Shown: positions 15,745 to 24,958 of the stretch, in pieces
How positions within the stretch are numbered: position 1 is the first letter of the stretch
How the letters are laid out: each line of letters begins with the position of its first letter
Source of the DNA: Corynebacterium auris
GTDB lineage: Bacteria; Actinomycetota; Actinomycetes; Mycobacteriales; Mycobacteriaceae
Reading direction: 5' to 3'
Assembly: GCF_030408575.1 (NCBI RefSeq)
Contig: NZ_CP047047.1
Span: forward strand, 1,165,991-1,229,990
DNA length: 64,000 bases
Position numbers and translations under genes: made by a program
The notes under the pieces: generated by a model
Database searches by the model: none
What the model saw: the letters and a program-made list of their open reading frames with translations, nothing else
Told to the model about the DNA's origin: nothing

Positions 15745-17265
15745 TCAAGCTGATACTTCTTTTTCCTCCCTCGCAGCATACCCGCCCCGGCGCCGGACCA
15801 GGGACCAGATCATGGCGGCGACGCCGCCCGCCACCAACAGCCACTCCAGGGCCGCCCCGAAGCGCATCGACGGGGTGACCGTTACGCGCAAGGGGAGCTG
15901 CGCCGTCAGCAGGGCGGGTTCGAAGATGCCGGACTGCTCGATGACGCTTCCGTCCGGCAGGATGATGCCCGAGGCCCCGGAGGTGGCGGCGACCACGACG
16001 GCGCGGTCCGTCTCGATCGCGCGGAAGCGGCTCATGGCCATCTGCTGGTACGTCATATCGGTGAAGCCGAAGGTGGCGTTGTTCGTCGGGGTGGCCAGAA
16101 TCTCCGCACCCGCGCGCACGGCGGAACGGAAGGCAGCGTCGACGGCGACCTCATAGCAGGTGGCCACCCCCAGCACCACGTCGCGGACGCGGACCGTACC
16201 GTCGCCGTCGCCGGGCTTGAAGTCCCCGGCGAGGTCGACGTATTCGGAAAAGAGGCGGAAAAAGTCCCGCATTGGCATGTACTCGCCGAAGGGCTGCAGG
16301 TACTTCTTGTAGTGCCTGTCCCCCGGCCCCGTCTCAGGGTCGAAGACAACCATGGTGTTGCGCGCCCCGACTTCGTCGCGGGTGATGGTCCCCACGACAA
16401 CCGGGACGCCCACGGCGCCCACGGCCTCCTCGATCTGCGCGGCGGCCTCGGAGTCGGTGAAGGGGTTGACGTCCGAGGAGTTTTCCGGCCACACCACAAA
16501 GTCCGGGTCGGCCCCCGAGGCGGCCAGGTTCTTTGTTTGCTCGACGTGGTTGTTCAGCACAGCCCGGCGCTGCGCGTTGAAGTCCAGGCCCAGGCGGGGC
16601 ACGTTGCCCTGCACCGCGGAGACGGTCACGGTCGGCTCATCGCTCACGGGGCCCGGCGCGGGCGCTGCGGCGCCGGCGGCGAGGGCGAGGCCCGCGGGAA
16701 CCGCGGCGCAGGCGAGGCCGGTGAGGCGTTCAGGGGGGCGTCGAGAAGCGAAAATGGCAACGAGGCCGCACGCGGTGAGCACGGTGACAACGGTGACGAG
16801 CGCGGTGCCGCCCCACGGAGCGAGGTAGCGCAGCGGACCCTCGATCTGCCCCCAGGCAAGGCGCACCCACGGGAAACCGCCGAAGGGCACGCTCGAGCGG
16901 AGGAACTCCCACGCCAGGTAGACGAGCGGGAAAAGGGCAAAGCCGTAGCGCAGGCGCGCGAGCAGCACCCCGAAAGCACCGACCGGGATGGAATACAGCG
17001 CGAGCGCGACCGAGAGCGCGAGGTACGGCGCCGCGCCGACGAACTCCCCCACCCACGGCAGCAAAAAGACGTAAACAGACAGGCCGTGGACGAAACCGAT
17101 GAGGGCGCCCTGCCACCCCGAAGGCCGGTCGCGCCACGGCATGAGGGCCGCCCAGAAGAGGCCGATCCCCGCGATCGCCAGAAACCACAGGCCGTGGGGT
17201 TCGTACGAGTAGTAGACGAGCGCCCCGGAAGCGACCGCCAGGGCGAGGCGCAGAAGAAACTTCAC
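15745..17265 (-). CDS. lnt: apolipoprotein N-acyltransferase
   Basis: 506 residues. Lnt adds the third acyl chain to the N-terminal cysteine of lipoproteins in the cytoplasmic membrane. The N-terminal 190 residues hold about six transmembrane helices; a carbon-nitrogen hydrolase domain follows with the catalytic triad regions VVWPENSSDV (Glu), HYKKYLQPFGEYMPM (Lys) and GVATCYEVAVD (Cys); a final helix closes the protein. GTG start immediately after the fxsA stop. In C. glutamicum the partner protein interacts with Ppm1, and the adjacency here fits. Confidence 0.95.
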   Translation of the reverse strand: MKFLLRLALAVASGALVYYSYEPHGLWFLAIAGIGLFWAALMPWRDRPSGWQGALIGFVHGLSVYVFLLPWVGEFVGAAPYLALSVALALYSIPVGAFGVLLARLRYGFALFPLVYLAWEFLRSSVPFGGFPWVRLAWGQIEGPLRYLAPWGGTALVTVVTVLTACGLVAIFASRRPPERLTGLACAAVPAGLALAAGAAAPAPGPVSDEPTVTVSAVQGNVPRLGLDFNAQRRAVLNNHVEQTKNLAASGADPDFVVWPENSSDVNPFTDSEAAAQIEEAVGAVGVPVVVGTITRDEVGARNTMVVFDPETGPGDRHYKKYLQPFGEYMPMRDFFRLFSEYVDLAGDFKPGDGDGTVRVRDVVLGVATCYEVAVDAAFRSAVRAGAEILATPTNNATFGFTDMTYQQMAMSRFRAIETDRAVVVAATSGASGIILPDGSVIEQSGIFEPALLTAQLPLRVTVTPSMRFGAALEWLLVAGGVAAMIWSLVRRRGGYAAREEKEVSA

Positions 17266-17829
17266 CTAGCGCGCGCCTCCAGGACCAGGACCAGGACCGG
17301 GGCCGGGGCCGGGGCCGGGTCTGTGGTCCTCATCGCTGGCGCTGTCGGCGCGGAACCATTTCTCCAGCTCCTCCACGTTGACCTCTTCCCCGTTGCCCTC
17401 CTCTTGGCGCGCCGGATCGGTGAACGTGCCGTAGCTCGTTCGGTATTGCGAAACCGGGGAAGCCGAGTAAACGCGCACGCTGAAATCCTCCATCGCTTTG
17501 GTAGCGCTGGCGGTGAGGACGCGGCGCAGCAGCGCGCGCGTCGGCGGGAACACCATGAGCAGGCCCACCGCCGAGGAAACGAAGCCCGGCAGAATGCACA
17601 GTAACCAGCCGACTACGAGCAGGGCGCCGTCGCCGGCCAGGCGGCCCAGAGAGTTCTGGCCGCCGACAGCGCGCCGCAGGGAGTTGCGCAACGCGACGTT
17701 TGCCCCTAGGCCGCCGATTAGCGAGAGGGCGAAGACGGCGAGGAAGGCCCACCCGAGGCCGATTTGGCTCGAGACCCCGATGAAGGCGAGGACCTCGACG
17801 ACGAAATAGGCAAAAAGGAGTAGCGGCAT
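17266..17829 (-). CDS. fxsA: FxsA-family membrane protein with Gly-Pro tail
   Basis: 187 residues. FxsA homologues are small inner-membrane proteins; the E. coli one relieves phage T7 exclusion by F. Three to four hydrophobic segments fill residues 1-100, with the family stretch GDGALLVVGWLLCILPGFVS. The C-terminus ends in an acidic region and seven Gly-Pro repeats from a hexanucleotide repeat at 17279-17321. A GTG 6 bases further upstream lies before the predicted transcription start, so the ATG at 17829 is chosen. The -10 hexamer begins with the stop codon of the lipase gene. Confidence 0.85.
   Translation of the reverse strand: MPLLLFAYFVVEVLAFIGVSSQIGLGWAFLAVFALSLIGGLGANVALRNSLRRAVGGQNSLGRLAGDGALLVVGWLLCILPGFVSSAVGLLMVFPPTRALLRRVLTASATKAMEDFSVRVYSASPVSQYRTSYGTFTDPARQEEGNGEEVNVEELEKWFRADSASDEDHRPGPGPGPGPGPGPGGAR
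17279..17321 (-). repeat. hexanucleotide repeat encoding Gly-Pro
   Basis: About seven tandem 6-base units (CCAGGA-like then CCGGGG-like on the plus strand) encode the repeated Gly-Pro tail of FxsA. Slippage by one unit would keep the frame. Confidence 0.8.
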
Positions 17830-17835
17830 GGGCAC

Positions 17836-17841
17836 AGACTA
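17836..17841 (-). promoter_or_regulatory. -10 hexamer of fxsA starting at the lipase stop codon
   Basis: TAGTCT on the minus strand; its first three bases are the TAG stop of the upstream lipase gene. It lies 6 bases before the fxsA ATG, predicting a leaderless message for the fxsA-lnt-ppm1 group. Confidence 0.5.
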
Positions 17842-19035
17842 CCCGTTGAGGTGGGCCATCAACCAACGCACGTCCCACGGCGCGTGCAGGAAGTACGGCA
17901 GAGAGTGGCTCACCCCTACCCGGGGCGGTCGTCGGGTGTCCAGCTCGACGCCCCACGAGCGCGCGAGCCTGGCCACACCCCTGTAGGGGACGACGTTATC
18001 GTCGCGCCCGGCCCAGAGTCGGGTGGGAATGCTCAGGGGTGGCCGGGTCCCCAGTTCAAGCTCGGCGAGCCGTTGGCGCGTGGCGGGCAGTTCGTCGATC
18101 AGCTCGGACATGGTCACCCCCGAAGATGTCCAGTCCCGCGTTGTCGCCCAGGGGCGCTGCAACACTGTCCCGACCGCGCAGGTGCCGCGCGCCTGTTCCA
18201 CCGCGGCTGCGCCCGTGGGGCTAAGGCGCGAGTAGAGCTCCTCGGCGATTTCTTCGTCCCACGCTGCCAGCCCGGCCACGGCGTAGAGCGCGAGCGGGGC
18301 GACGAAGGATCCCTCGAGGTGGCCGAGGACCTCGGGCAGGTGGACCGGCGGGGCGCCGACGACAGCGGCGACCGGCTGGAGCTCCGGGGCGTACTCCGGT
18401 GCCTCCAGCCACCCGGCGGCTGCTCCCCCGCCCTGCGAGAATCCCCAGAGGCCGAGCACTCGCGAATCGACGCCCACCTCGCGGGCGGCGCGCACGGCGT
18501 CGGCGAGAGCGCGGGCCGCGGAAAAGTGGTCCCCGTAGAACATGACGTGGTCCTCGGGGTCCCGCGGGTAGTCGCTGAGCACGACGTCCGCGCCAGCGGC
18601 GATGAGCAGGCTGATCACTGGCTGCTCGTAGGAGGCGATCGCGTCGAGGGGGCGGGTGCGCACGGCGAAGCCCACGGTGCAGGAAAAAGAGGGGTCGCAG
18701 CGCGCGGCCACACCCTGCGTCGAGGGCGCGAAGGCGACCGTGGGGCGCGGCCCGTTTCCCGCCCAGGGGATACGCGAGCGCATGACGGCCCCCGTCGCGG
18801 TCAAAGAACGCCCCCGGCTGTCGGTGGTGACGTAGCTGATCCGGTGGGAGGTGGCCGGGTTGATCCGTGAGTGCAGCCCCACCGGCGAGATCTCTGTGGA
18901 GCGCAGCAGCGTGCCGGGCGCTACGCCCGCGAGCCAGGTGGCGTCGGCGAAGTCGGGGTCGTTGCGCGGGGCGCGGCGCAGCGGGTCAGCCAGGTAGGGC
19001 ACGCTCGCGCGCAGGATCGTGGACAGCACCGTCAT
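17839..19035 (-). CDS. secretory-lipase-like alpha/beta hydrolase
   Basis: 398 residues. The nucleophile elbow is GLWGFSQGGGAAAGW (serine in GFSQG), after the strand RISYVTTDSRG typical of the LIP family of secreted triacylglycerol lipases; late residues DDNVVPY (acid) and GVSHSLPYF (histidine) would complete the triad. No convincing signal peptide is seen at the start MTVLSTILRASVPYLADPL, though it could be a weak one. The ATG at 19035 is chosen because the longer frame upstream runs through the SDR gene. Probably co-transcribed with the SDR gene 14 bases upstream. Confidence 0.8.
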   Translation of the reverse strand: MTVLSTILRASVPYLADPLRRAPRNDPDFADATWLAGVAPGTLLRSTEISPVGLHSRINPATSHRISYVTTDSRGRSLTATGAVMRSRIPWAGNGPRPTVAFAPSTQGVAARCDPSFSCTVGFAVRTRPLDAIASYEQPVISLLIAAGADVVLSDYPRDPEDHVMFYGDHFSAARALADAVRAAREVGVDSRVLGLWGFSQGGGAAAGWLEAPEYAPELQPVAAVVGAPPVHLPEVLGHLEGSFVAPLALYAVAGLAAWDEEIAEELYSRLSPTGAAAVEQARGTCAVGTVLQRPWATTRDWTSSGVTMSELIDELPATRQRLAELELGTRPPLSIPTRLWAGRDDNVVPYRGVARLARSWGVELDTRRPPRVGVSHSLPYFLHAPWDVRWLMAHLNG

Positions 19036-19049
19036 GTCGTATCGGCCCC

Positions 19050-19778
19050 CTACCGCGGCATGCGCCGCCAGATCGGGCGAGGGACAAGGCGCATGATGGC
19101 GGCCAGGACGCGCAGTCGGCCGGGCACCCATACGGTGGCGCTGCCTTTCCCGCCCGCCGCCCGGACCACCGCGTCGGCGACGACGTCCGGGGTCACCGAC
19201 ATCACCGCGGGGCGCATGCCCTCGGTCATCGTGCCGATGACGAAGCCGGGGCGCGCCGTGATGAGTTTCAGGCCGCTGCCGTGGAGACGGTCTGCCAGCC
19301 CCTGGCAGAACGCGTCGAGCCCGGCCTTTGTCGACCCGTAGACGTAGTTCGCGCGCCGAGCGCGCCACCCGGCGATCGAGGAAAACGCGAAGATCTCCCC
19401 CCGCGACATGGTGCTGGCAAGCACCGTCAAGGCGTTGATCTGGGCGAGGTAGTCCACGGTGGCAATCCGGGCGGCCTCGCGTTCGTCGCGCTCCGCGAGC
19501 TCTTGGTCCCCGAGCACGCCGAACGCCACAATCGCTGTCGTGACCTCCCCCGCGGCCTCGATGACCTCGCGGTGCGAATCCAGATCGGTTGCCTCGAACT
19601 CGACGAGGCGCACGTGCGCAGCCCCCGCGTCGCGCAGTCGCTTCTCGACGGCCTCCCCGCGCCGCACGTCGCGCAGCGCGAGCACCACGTCCCTGCCAGG
19701 GCACATCCGCGCCGCGACTTCGCCGCCGATATCGCTCGTCGCGCCCAGAAGCAGCAGCGTCCCTTGCGAAGTTCCCAT
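19050..19778 (-). CDS. DprE2-like short-chain dehydrogenase/reductase
   Basis: 242 residues, classical SDR. The nucleotide site is LLLLGATSDIGGEVA; the active site is SSIAGWRARRANYVYGSTKAGLD in two parts: Ser, then Tyr-x-x-x-Lys (YGSTK). The sequence around the active site resembles DprE2, which with DprE1 makes decaprenyl-phosphoryl arabinose, but dprE1 is not adjacent here, so this is more likely a paralogue with another substrate. TAAGGT 8 bases before the ATG suggests a leaderless message. The lipase gene follows. Confidence 0.8.
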   Translation of the reverse strand: MGTSQGTLLLLGATSDIGGEVAARMCPGRDVVLALRDVRRGEAVEKRLRDAGAAHVRLVEFEATDLDSHREVIEAAGEVTTAIVAFGVLGDQELAERDEREAARIATVDYLAQINALTVLASTMSRGEIFAFSSIAGWRARRANYVYGSTKAGLDAFCQGLADRLHGSGLKLITARPGFVIGTMTEGMRPAVMSVTPDVVADAVVRAAGGKGSATVWVPGRLRVLAAIMRLVPRPIWRRMPR

Positions 19779-19784
19779 GTTCTT

Positions 19785-20876
19785 CTACCTTAGGTGCCGC
19801 GGCGCGCCGTTGAGTCGTCGCGCGCCCGCGCTTTCCAGCACGACGATGTCCTCGATACGCATCCCCCACCGCCCGGGCAGGTAGATTCCGGGCTCGATGG
19901 AAAAAACCATGCCCTCACGCAGCTCAACGTCGGAACCGGCGACGATGAAGGGCTCCTCGTGCAGCGAAAGGCCGAGCCCGTGGCCGGTGCGGTGGGTGAA
20001 GTACTCGCCGTAGCCAGCCTCGGTGATAACCCCGCGGGCCACCGCGTCGAGCTCGCCCGCCGTCATGCCGACAACGGCGGCGCCCACGGCGGCCTGCTGC
20101 GCGCGTTGAAGGGTCTCGTGGGCGGCGGCGAACTCCGGGTCGCTTTTCGCGCCCACCTGGTAGGTGCGCGTGCAATCGGAGTGGTAACCGGCGCCCAGGC
20201 TGCCGCCGATGTCCACGACGACGGGGTCGCCCTCGCGCAACACGCGCTCGGAGTAGCTGTGGTGCGGGTTCGCCCCGTTGGGCCCGGATCCGACGATGAC
20301 GAAATCGACGGCGTCGTGGCCGGCGAGGATGAGTTTTTCGAGCTCGCGGGCGACTTCAGCCTCGGTGCGCCCGGGGCGAAGGAGCGCCGGAACCTGCTCG
20401 TGGACGGCGTCGATCGCCTCGGCGGCCGCGCTGATCTGCGCGAGTTCCGCGGCGTCCTTTACCGCGAAGACGCTGGCCAGCGCCTGGGTGGCCGACGTCG
20501 TGCGGGGCACGAGAGCCTGGAGGCGCAGCACGTGCTCGGCGGTCAGCGAGCTGCCCAGCCCCACCGTCCCCGGGTGAAAGGCCGCGGCCGCCAGGGCGTG
20601 AGCGTCCTCCCCGTCGCGCCAGCCCCGCACCTCGATGCCCAGCGCCTCGAAACGCTCGGCATCGCCGGCGTCGGTGGCCGGGACGACGAGCCGGGCCGTG
20701 CCCTCAGCCGCGACGCACAGGGCGGTGAGCCGTTCGTGGGAGCTCATCCACGAACCGGTGAGAAAGGCCAGTTCCGGGCCCGCACCGACGACTACCCCCG
20801 CCATCGCCTGGCGGTTGAGCTCGGCTGCGACGCGCCCGATCCGGTCCCGGTAGACATCGGGGTCGAATGCACCCAT
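19785..20876 (-). CDS. M24-family aminopeptidase (Xaa-Pro type)
   Basis: 363 residues with a creatinase N-terminal domain (1-135) and a pita-bread catalytic domain. All five metal ligands are present: D222 and D234 in VDIGGSLGAGYHSDCTRTY, H299 in TGHGLGLSLHE, E328 in SIEPGIYLPG and E342 in RIEDIV. It would cleave Xaa-Pro bonds in peptides in the cytoplasm. AAGGAG precedes the ATG by 5 bases. It follows helY by 16 bases, an arrangement conserved in corynebacteria (pepQ-like after helY). Confidence 0.92.
   Translation of the reverse strand: MGAFDPDVYRDRIGRVAAELNRQAMAGVVVGAGPELAFLTGSWMSSHERLTALCVAAEGTARLVVPATDAGDAERFEALGIEVRGWRDGEDAHALAAAAFHPGTVGLGSSLTAEHVLRLQALVPRTTSATQALASVFAVKDAAELAQISAAAEAIDAVHEQVPALLRPGRTEAEVARELEKLILAGHDAVDFVIVGSGPNGANPHHSYSERVLREGDPVVVDIGGSLGAGYHSDCTRTYQVGAKSDPEFAAAHETLQRAQQAAVGAAVVGMTAGELDAVARGVITEAGYGEYFTHRTGHGLGLSLHEEPFIVAGSDVELREGMVFSIEPGIYLPGRWGMRIEDIVVLESAGARRLNGAPRHLR
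19787..19792 (-). promoter_or_regulatory. -10 hexamer of the SDR-lipase pair (leaderless)
   Basis: TAAGGT on the minus strand, 8 bases before the SDR ATG and inside the end of the M24 peptidase gene. Confidence 0.4.
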
Positions 20877-20892
20877 TTATTCTCCTTTTCGT

Positions 20893-23655
20893 CTAATTTC
20901 CGATGGCCACGACGCCGCGGCGGATCGCGTCGATGGCGCGGCGCGCGTTGCGCCGGATCTCGTCTGTGTAGCCGGTGGCCGCCACCTGTTCCAGCAGATC
21001 GACGACCTGCCTGCACCAACGCACGAAATCGCCGGGGGTGAGTTCGGCGCCCGATTCCGCGGCGGCCGCCATGGCGTAGCCGAGCGGCGCGCCGGCCGTC
21101 CACTGGTGCGCGGCGAGGGCGAAGGCGGCGTCGGGGACGCGCGTGGGCGGCAACTCGTGGCGCTTTTCGTCGGAGACGAGCTCGGCGTAGATGCGCTCGG
21201 TGGCGTTCATCGCCTCGGCCATCGGTTCGGTCGCCGCTTCGGGGGCGCCGCCAGTGGCCTTGCGGTTTTCAAAGACGCACAGCGAGACCACCCCGGCCAG
21301 CTCTGCCGGGTCGAGGCGATCCCACACCCCGCGCTTGAGGCACTGCGCGACGAGCAGGTCGGAGGCGTTATGGATTCGAGCCAGCCGCTCTCCCTCCTCG
21401 GTGACGCGCGGGGCCCCCTCCACGATTTCCACGTAGTCCATCTCGGCGAGCAGCCCGACGATTTTCTCGAACGTGCGCCCCAGGGAATCCGTGGAGGAAT
21501 CCACGCGCCTTTCGAGGGAGGACAGCTTCCGTTCCTCGCGCACGAGCTCCTCTCCCACCCGGGCGAGCAGCTCGCGGTCGGTGGCCGGCCACGAGTGCGC
21601 CGGGTGGTTCCGTACCGCCTCGCGCAGCGCCGTGACCTTTTTGGAAGGGCGCACCCGGGCGGCCTCGCGCAGCTTCTTCGGCCCGCGCAGGTTGGAGCTG
21701 TGGAGCATGCTGGCCACCTTGCGCGCGTGGCGCCGCGGTTGGTCCTGCACGTGGCGCGGAACCTTGATCCGGCCCACCACCACGGGCGGGTTGCGGAAGG
21801 CGGCGGCGTCGATGCGGCCCGACCAGCCACGTTCCGTGGTGACCCAGGGGCGCGGGTCGTGGCGCTTGCCCGCCACCTGCACCACGGCGGCGAGCTCCGG
21901 CTTCTTCTTCCCCGGCAGCGCGATGACCTCGCCGACCTGGAGGCGGCCGAGGATGGTGGCCGTTTCGGCGGCGCGGTCTTCGATGGCGTGGCGGCGCGCT
22001 TCCCGCTCCGCGTCGCTTAAGTCGCGGCGCAGGCGCAGGTATTCGATCAGCTCGGCCGCCGGGTCGCTGCTGGGCGGAGCGAAGGAAGCGATGTCGCGTT
22101 CGAGTTGAGAACGCAGCTTGGCGACTTTCGCCTGACGACGTTCGATCTCGCGCACCTCCCCGACCACGGAGCGGTCGGCCTGGAACTGCGCGAAGGACTG
22201 CTCGATGAGGCGGATCGAGTCCTCGTATCCATTCATCTTGAGCATGTTGATGGCCATGTTGTAGCCCGGGGCGAAAGGCGAGATGAGCGGGTAGGTGCGC
22301 GTCGAGGCGAGCCCGGCGACCTCCGCCGGGTCCATCGCTGGCGCCCACTGAACCACCGCGTTGCCGATGGTGTCAATGCCGCGCCGGCCGGCGCGGCCGG
22401 TGAGTTGGGTGTACTGGCCCGGCGTGAGGTCGACGTGGGCCTCGCCGTTGAACTTGACCAGCTTCTCCAACACCACGGTGCGCGCCGGCATGTTAATACC
22501 CAGGGCGAGGGTTTCCGTGGCGAAGACCACGCGCACCAGGCCGCGCACGAAAAGCTCCTCGACGATGTGCTTGAAGGCGGGCAAAAGCCCGGCATGGTGG
22601 GCGGCAAATCCACGCGCCCACGCTGTGCGCAGCTGCCGGAAGTTCAGGACCTGAAGGTCCTCCTCCGGGATGTCCGAGACGCCCGCGTCGACAATTTTTT
22701 TAATCTCCTCCTGCTCTTCCGGAGTGGTCAGCTCCTTGCGCGAGCGCAGGCACTGGAACAGGGCCCCATCGCAGCCCGCGCGGGAAAAGATGAAGACAAT
22801 GGCCGGTAGCATGTCGCGCCCCTGGAGCGCGGAGACAAGCTCGGGCCGGCCGATGGGCCGCGTCCGGTCACGGGGGCGTTGCGCGCCGCTGCGCCGACCG
22901 GCGGCGCGGGCACGAAAGCCCCGCCCTTCCTCGTAGTCGCGGCGTCCTTCGTCCGTGTTTCCTTCGCTGATGCGCTCGATGGCGTGCTCGAGGTCGCGGT
23001 TGACGCGCCCGTCGGTGCCGGGTTCGAACAAGGGGAAGACCCTGCGGCCCACCATCATGTACTGGCTGAGCGGGACCGGGCGCTCTTCCCACACGATGAC
23101 GTCGGTGCCGCCGCGCACGGTGTTGAGCCACTCGCCGAACTCCTCCGAGTTGGACACGGTGGCCGATAGGCCGATGAGCGCGACGGAATCGTCGAGGTTG
23201 AGGATCACCTCCTCCCACACCGCGCCGCGGTCGCGGTCGGCGAGGTAGTGGATCTCGTCCATCACCACGTGGGAGAGGCGCTCGAGCTGCGGGGAGTCGG
23301 CGTAGATCATGTTGCGCAAAACCTCGGTGGTCATGACGACGATCTCCGCGGATCCGTTGATACTGACGTCGCCGGTGAGCAGCCCCACGGCGTCGGCGCC
23401 GTGTTCTTTGACCAGGTCGTTGTACTTCTGGTTACTCAGCGCCTTGATCGGCGTGGTGTAGAAGCACTTGGTGCCGCGGCGCAGCGCCGTAAACACGGCG
23501 AACTCGCCGACGATGGTCTTACCGGAGCCGGTGGGCGCACAGACGAGGACTCCCCTGTCCGCTTCGACGCTGTGGCAGGCCTGGACCTGGAAGTCGTCAA
23601 GCGGGAAGGGACGGGTGGCCCGGAAGTCCGCCAGCAAAGGGTCAGAAGCAACCAT
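20893..23655 (-). CDS. helY: Ski2-like DEAD/H helicase HelY
   Basis: 920 residues. Walker A APTGSGKT (40-47), TTPIKALSNQKYNDL, DEIH (132-135), SATVSN, and the C-terminal helicase motifs TETLALGINMPAR and QLTGRAGRRG. It belongs to the Ski2/Mtr4/HelY family of ATP-dependent RNA helicases; the long C-terminal half carries the arch-like insertion and a DSHCT domain near the end (DFVRWCRQVVDLLEQVA). It may act in RNA turnover or processing. TACTCT 7 bases before the ATG suggests a leaderless message separate from tatC. Confidence 0.95.
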   Translation of the reverse strand: MVASDPLLADFRATRPFPLDDFQVQACHSVEADRGVLVCAPTGSGKTIVGEFAVFTALRRGTKCFYTTPIKALSNQKYNDLVKEHGADAVGLLTGDVSINGSAEIVVMTTEVLRNMIYADSPQLERLSHVVMDEIHYLADRDRGAVWEEVILNLDDSVALIGLSATVSNSEEFGEWLNTVRGGTDVIVWEERPVPLSQYMMVGRRVFPLFEPGTDGRVNRDLEHAIERISEGNTDEGRRDYEEGRGFRARAAGRRSGAQRPRDRTRPIGRPELVSALQGRDMLPAIVFIFSRAGCDGALFQCLRSRKELTTPEEQEEIKKIVDAGVSDIPEEDLQVLNFRQLRTAWARGFAAHHAGLLPAFKHIVEELFVRGLVRVVFATETLALGINMPARTVVLEKLVKFNGEAHVDLTPGQYTQLTGRAGRRGIDTIGNAVVQWAPAMDPAEVAGLASTRTYPLISPFAPGYNMAINMLKMNGYEDSIRLIEQSFAQFQADRSVVGEVREIERRQAKVAKLRSQLERDIASFAPPSSDPAAELIEYLRLRRDLSDAEREARRHAIEDRAAETATILGRLQVGEVIALPGKKKPELAAVVQVAGKRHDPRPWVTTERGWSGRIDAAAFRNPPVVVGRIKVPRHVQDQPRRHARKVASMLHSSNLRGPKKLREAARVRPSKKVTALREAVRNHPAHSWPATDRELLARVGEELVREERKLSSLERRVDSSTDSLGRTFEKIVGLLAEMDYVEIVEGAPRVTEEGERLARIHNASDLLVAQCLKRGVWDRLDPAELAGVVSLCVFENRKATGGAPEAATEPMAEAMNATERIYAELVSDEKRHELPPTRVPDAAFALAAHQWTAGAPLGYAMAAAAESGAELTPGDFVRWCRQVVDLLEQVAATGYTDEIRRNARRAIDAIRRGVVAIGN

Positions 23656-23660
23656 GACCC

Positions 23661-24632
23661 TTAGAGTACGTCGTTGTAATACTCCTCGGGCGGCGGGGAG
23701 TTCTTCGGCCTCGTCGGGACGACGGAGGGAGAGGAGGCCGGCGCGGCTGCGGTCACCGGGGCGGAGGCCGCGATCGGGCCGGAGGAGGTGACCGGGCCGG
23801 ACGCTTCGTCGTCGTCAAGCTTCATCCACTCGGGCTTTTCTGCCACCGCCTTCTTGTCGTGCAGGCGGCAGAACTGGAAGGCCAGCTCCACGAGCAGGCA
23901 CATCGACAGAGCGAGCGCGAGCATGGAGAAGGGGTCCTGGCCGGGCGTCATGAACGCCGCGAAGGCGAACAACCCGACGATGATGAGGCGGCGCTTTTCC
24001 TTCACGTGCTCGTAGCGCAGTACCCCGGCTAGGTTGAGCATGATGATGATCAGCGGCAACTCGAAGCTGACGCCGAAGATCGTGATCAGGGCCAGAAGGA
24101 AGTTGTAGTACTCGTGGCCTGTCAGCGCCGCGACCTGGAACTCGGAGCCGATCGACATGAGGATGTAGAGGCCCTGGTCCAGCACGAAGTAGGCCAGCAC
24201 GGCGCCCGCGACAAAGAGCACGACGGCGAGCGAGACGAATGTGAAGGTGTAGCGCTTCTCGTTGCGGTGCAGGCCGGGGGTGATAAAGCCCCAGACCTGC
24301 GTGAGCCACACCGGCGAGGACAGCACCAACCCGGCCAGGGCGCCCACCTTCAGGCGCAGCATGAACATCTCGAAGGGGGTCGTGGCCAAAAGGCGGCACT
24401 CCCCATCGCCGGTGAAGTCGGCGCGCAGCTCGCTGGGCAGGTTGCAGTACGGGCCGCGGATAATCTCGCCCAGCGGGGCCATACCGAAGGGGGCGTTTTG
24501 GTACCAGATGAACCCGATGATGGTGCCGATGACCACGGCCACCAGCGAGATCATGACCCGCCGGCGAAGTTCGGAAAGGTGCTCCACCAGGGTCATATCC
24601 CCGGTGGGGTTTTTACGTTTGCGCCGCGCCAC
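23661..24632 (-). CDS. tatC: Sec-independent protein translocase subunit TatC
   Basis: 323 residues with six transmembrane helices. TatC is the twin-arginine signal receptor in the cytoplasmic membrane. The conserved N-terminal block MTLVEHLSELRRRV, with the family glutamate, is at residues 14-27, and the later F-E-L-P region reads GVSFELPLIIIMLNLAG. An extended Pro/Ala/Ser-rich C-terminus of about 60 residues follows the last helix, longer than in E. coli. GTG start 4 bases after tatA. Confidence 0.96.
   Translation of the reverse strand: MARRKRKNPTGDMTLVEHLSELRRRVMISLVAVVIGTIIGFIWYQNAPFGMAPLGEIIRGPYCNLPSELRADFTGDGECRLLATTPFEMFMLRLKVGALAGLVLSSPVWLTQVWGFITPGLHRNEKRYTFTFVSLAVVLFVAGAVLAYFVLDQGLYILMSIGSEFQVAALTGHEYYNFLLALITIFGVSFELPLIIIMLNLAGVLRYEHVKEKRRLIIVGLFAFAAFMTPGQDPFSMLALALSMCLLVELAFQFCRLHDKKAVAEKPEWMKLDDDEASGPVTSSGPIAASAPVTAAAPASSPSVVPTRPKNSPPPEEYYNDVL
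23663..23668 (-). promoter_or_regulatory. -10 hexamer of helY (leaderless)
   Basis: TACTCT on the minus strand over the last codons of tatC, 7 bases before the helY ATG. Confidence 0.45.
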
Positions 24633-24638
24633 GGGTGC

Positions 24639-24908
24639 CTAGCTCTGGGTGCGTGGCTGGTTCTCCGGCCGGTCCCAGAAGTCCTCCGCGCCCTGGGAGG
24701 CGCTCTGCGTCTCCGGGGATGCCTGGGTCAGCTCGGCCTGCGTCTCGCCGACGGGCCTGTCGTCGTTCTTGAGCTCCTTGACCTCGGACTTGAAGATGCG
24801 CGCGGAGCGGCCCAGAGAGCGCGCGAGATCGGGCAGCTTGGCCGCCCCGAACAGCAGCAGGATAATCAGCAGGATGATGAGGATTTCGGTCCAACCCAGG
24901 TTGGGCAT
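24639..24908 (-). CDS. tatA: Sec-independent protein translocase subunit TatA
   Basis: 89 residues: one N-terminal membrane helix ([20 protein letters not shown]), the FG hinge, an amphipathic helix ([19 protein letters not shown]) and an acidic, unstructured tail. It forms the protein-conducting oligomer with TatC. AAGGAAG precedes the ATG. Forms a tatA-tatC operon downstream of pafC. Confidence 0.96.
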   Translation of the reverse strand: MPNLGWTEILIILLIILLLFGAAKLPDLARSLGRSARIFKSEVKELKNDDRPVGETQAELTQASPETQSASQGAEDFWDRPENQPRTQS

Positions 24909-24958
24909 GGGTCTTCCTTTCGTAGTCGTGCTCGCGCCTTTGGCGCGCTGCCATCGCT

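Noticed and set aside
17839..19869. Treating the whole minus-strand frame of 676 codons as the lipase
   Set aside because: The first 278 codons are out-of-frame shadow of the SDR gene; the recognisable lipase starts at 19035.
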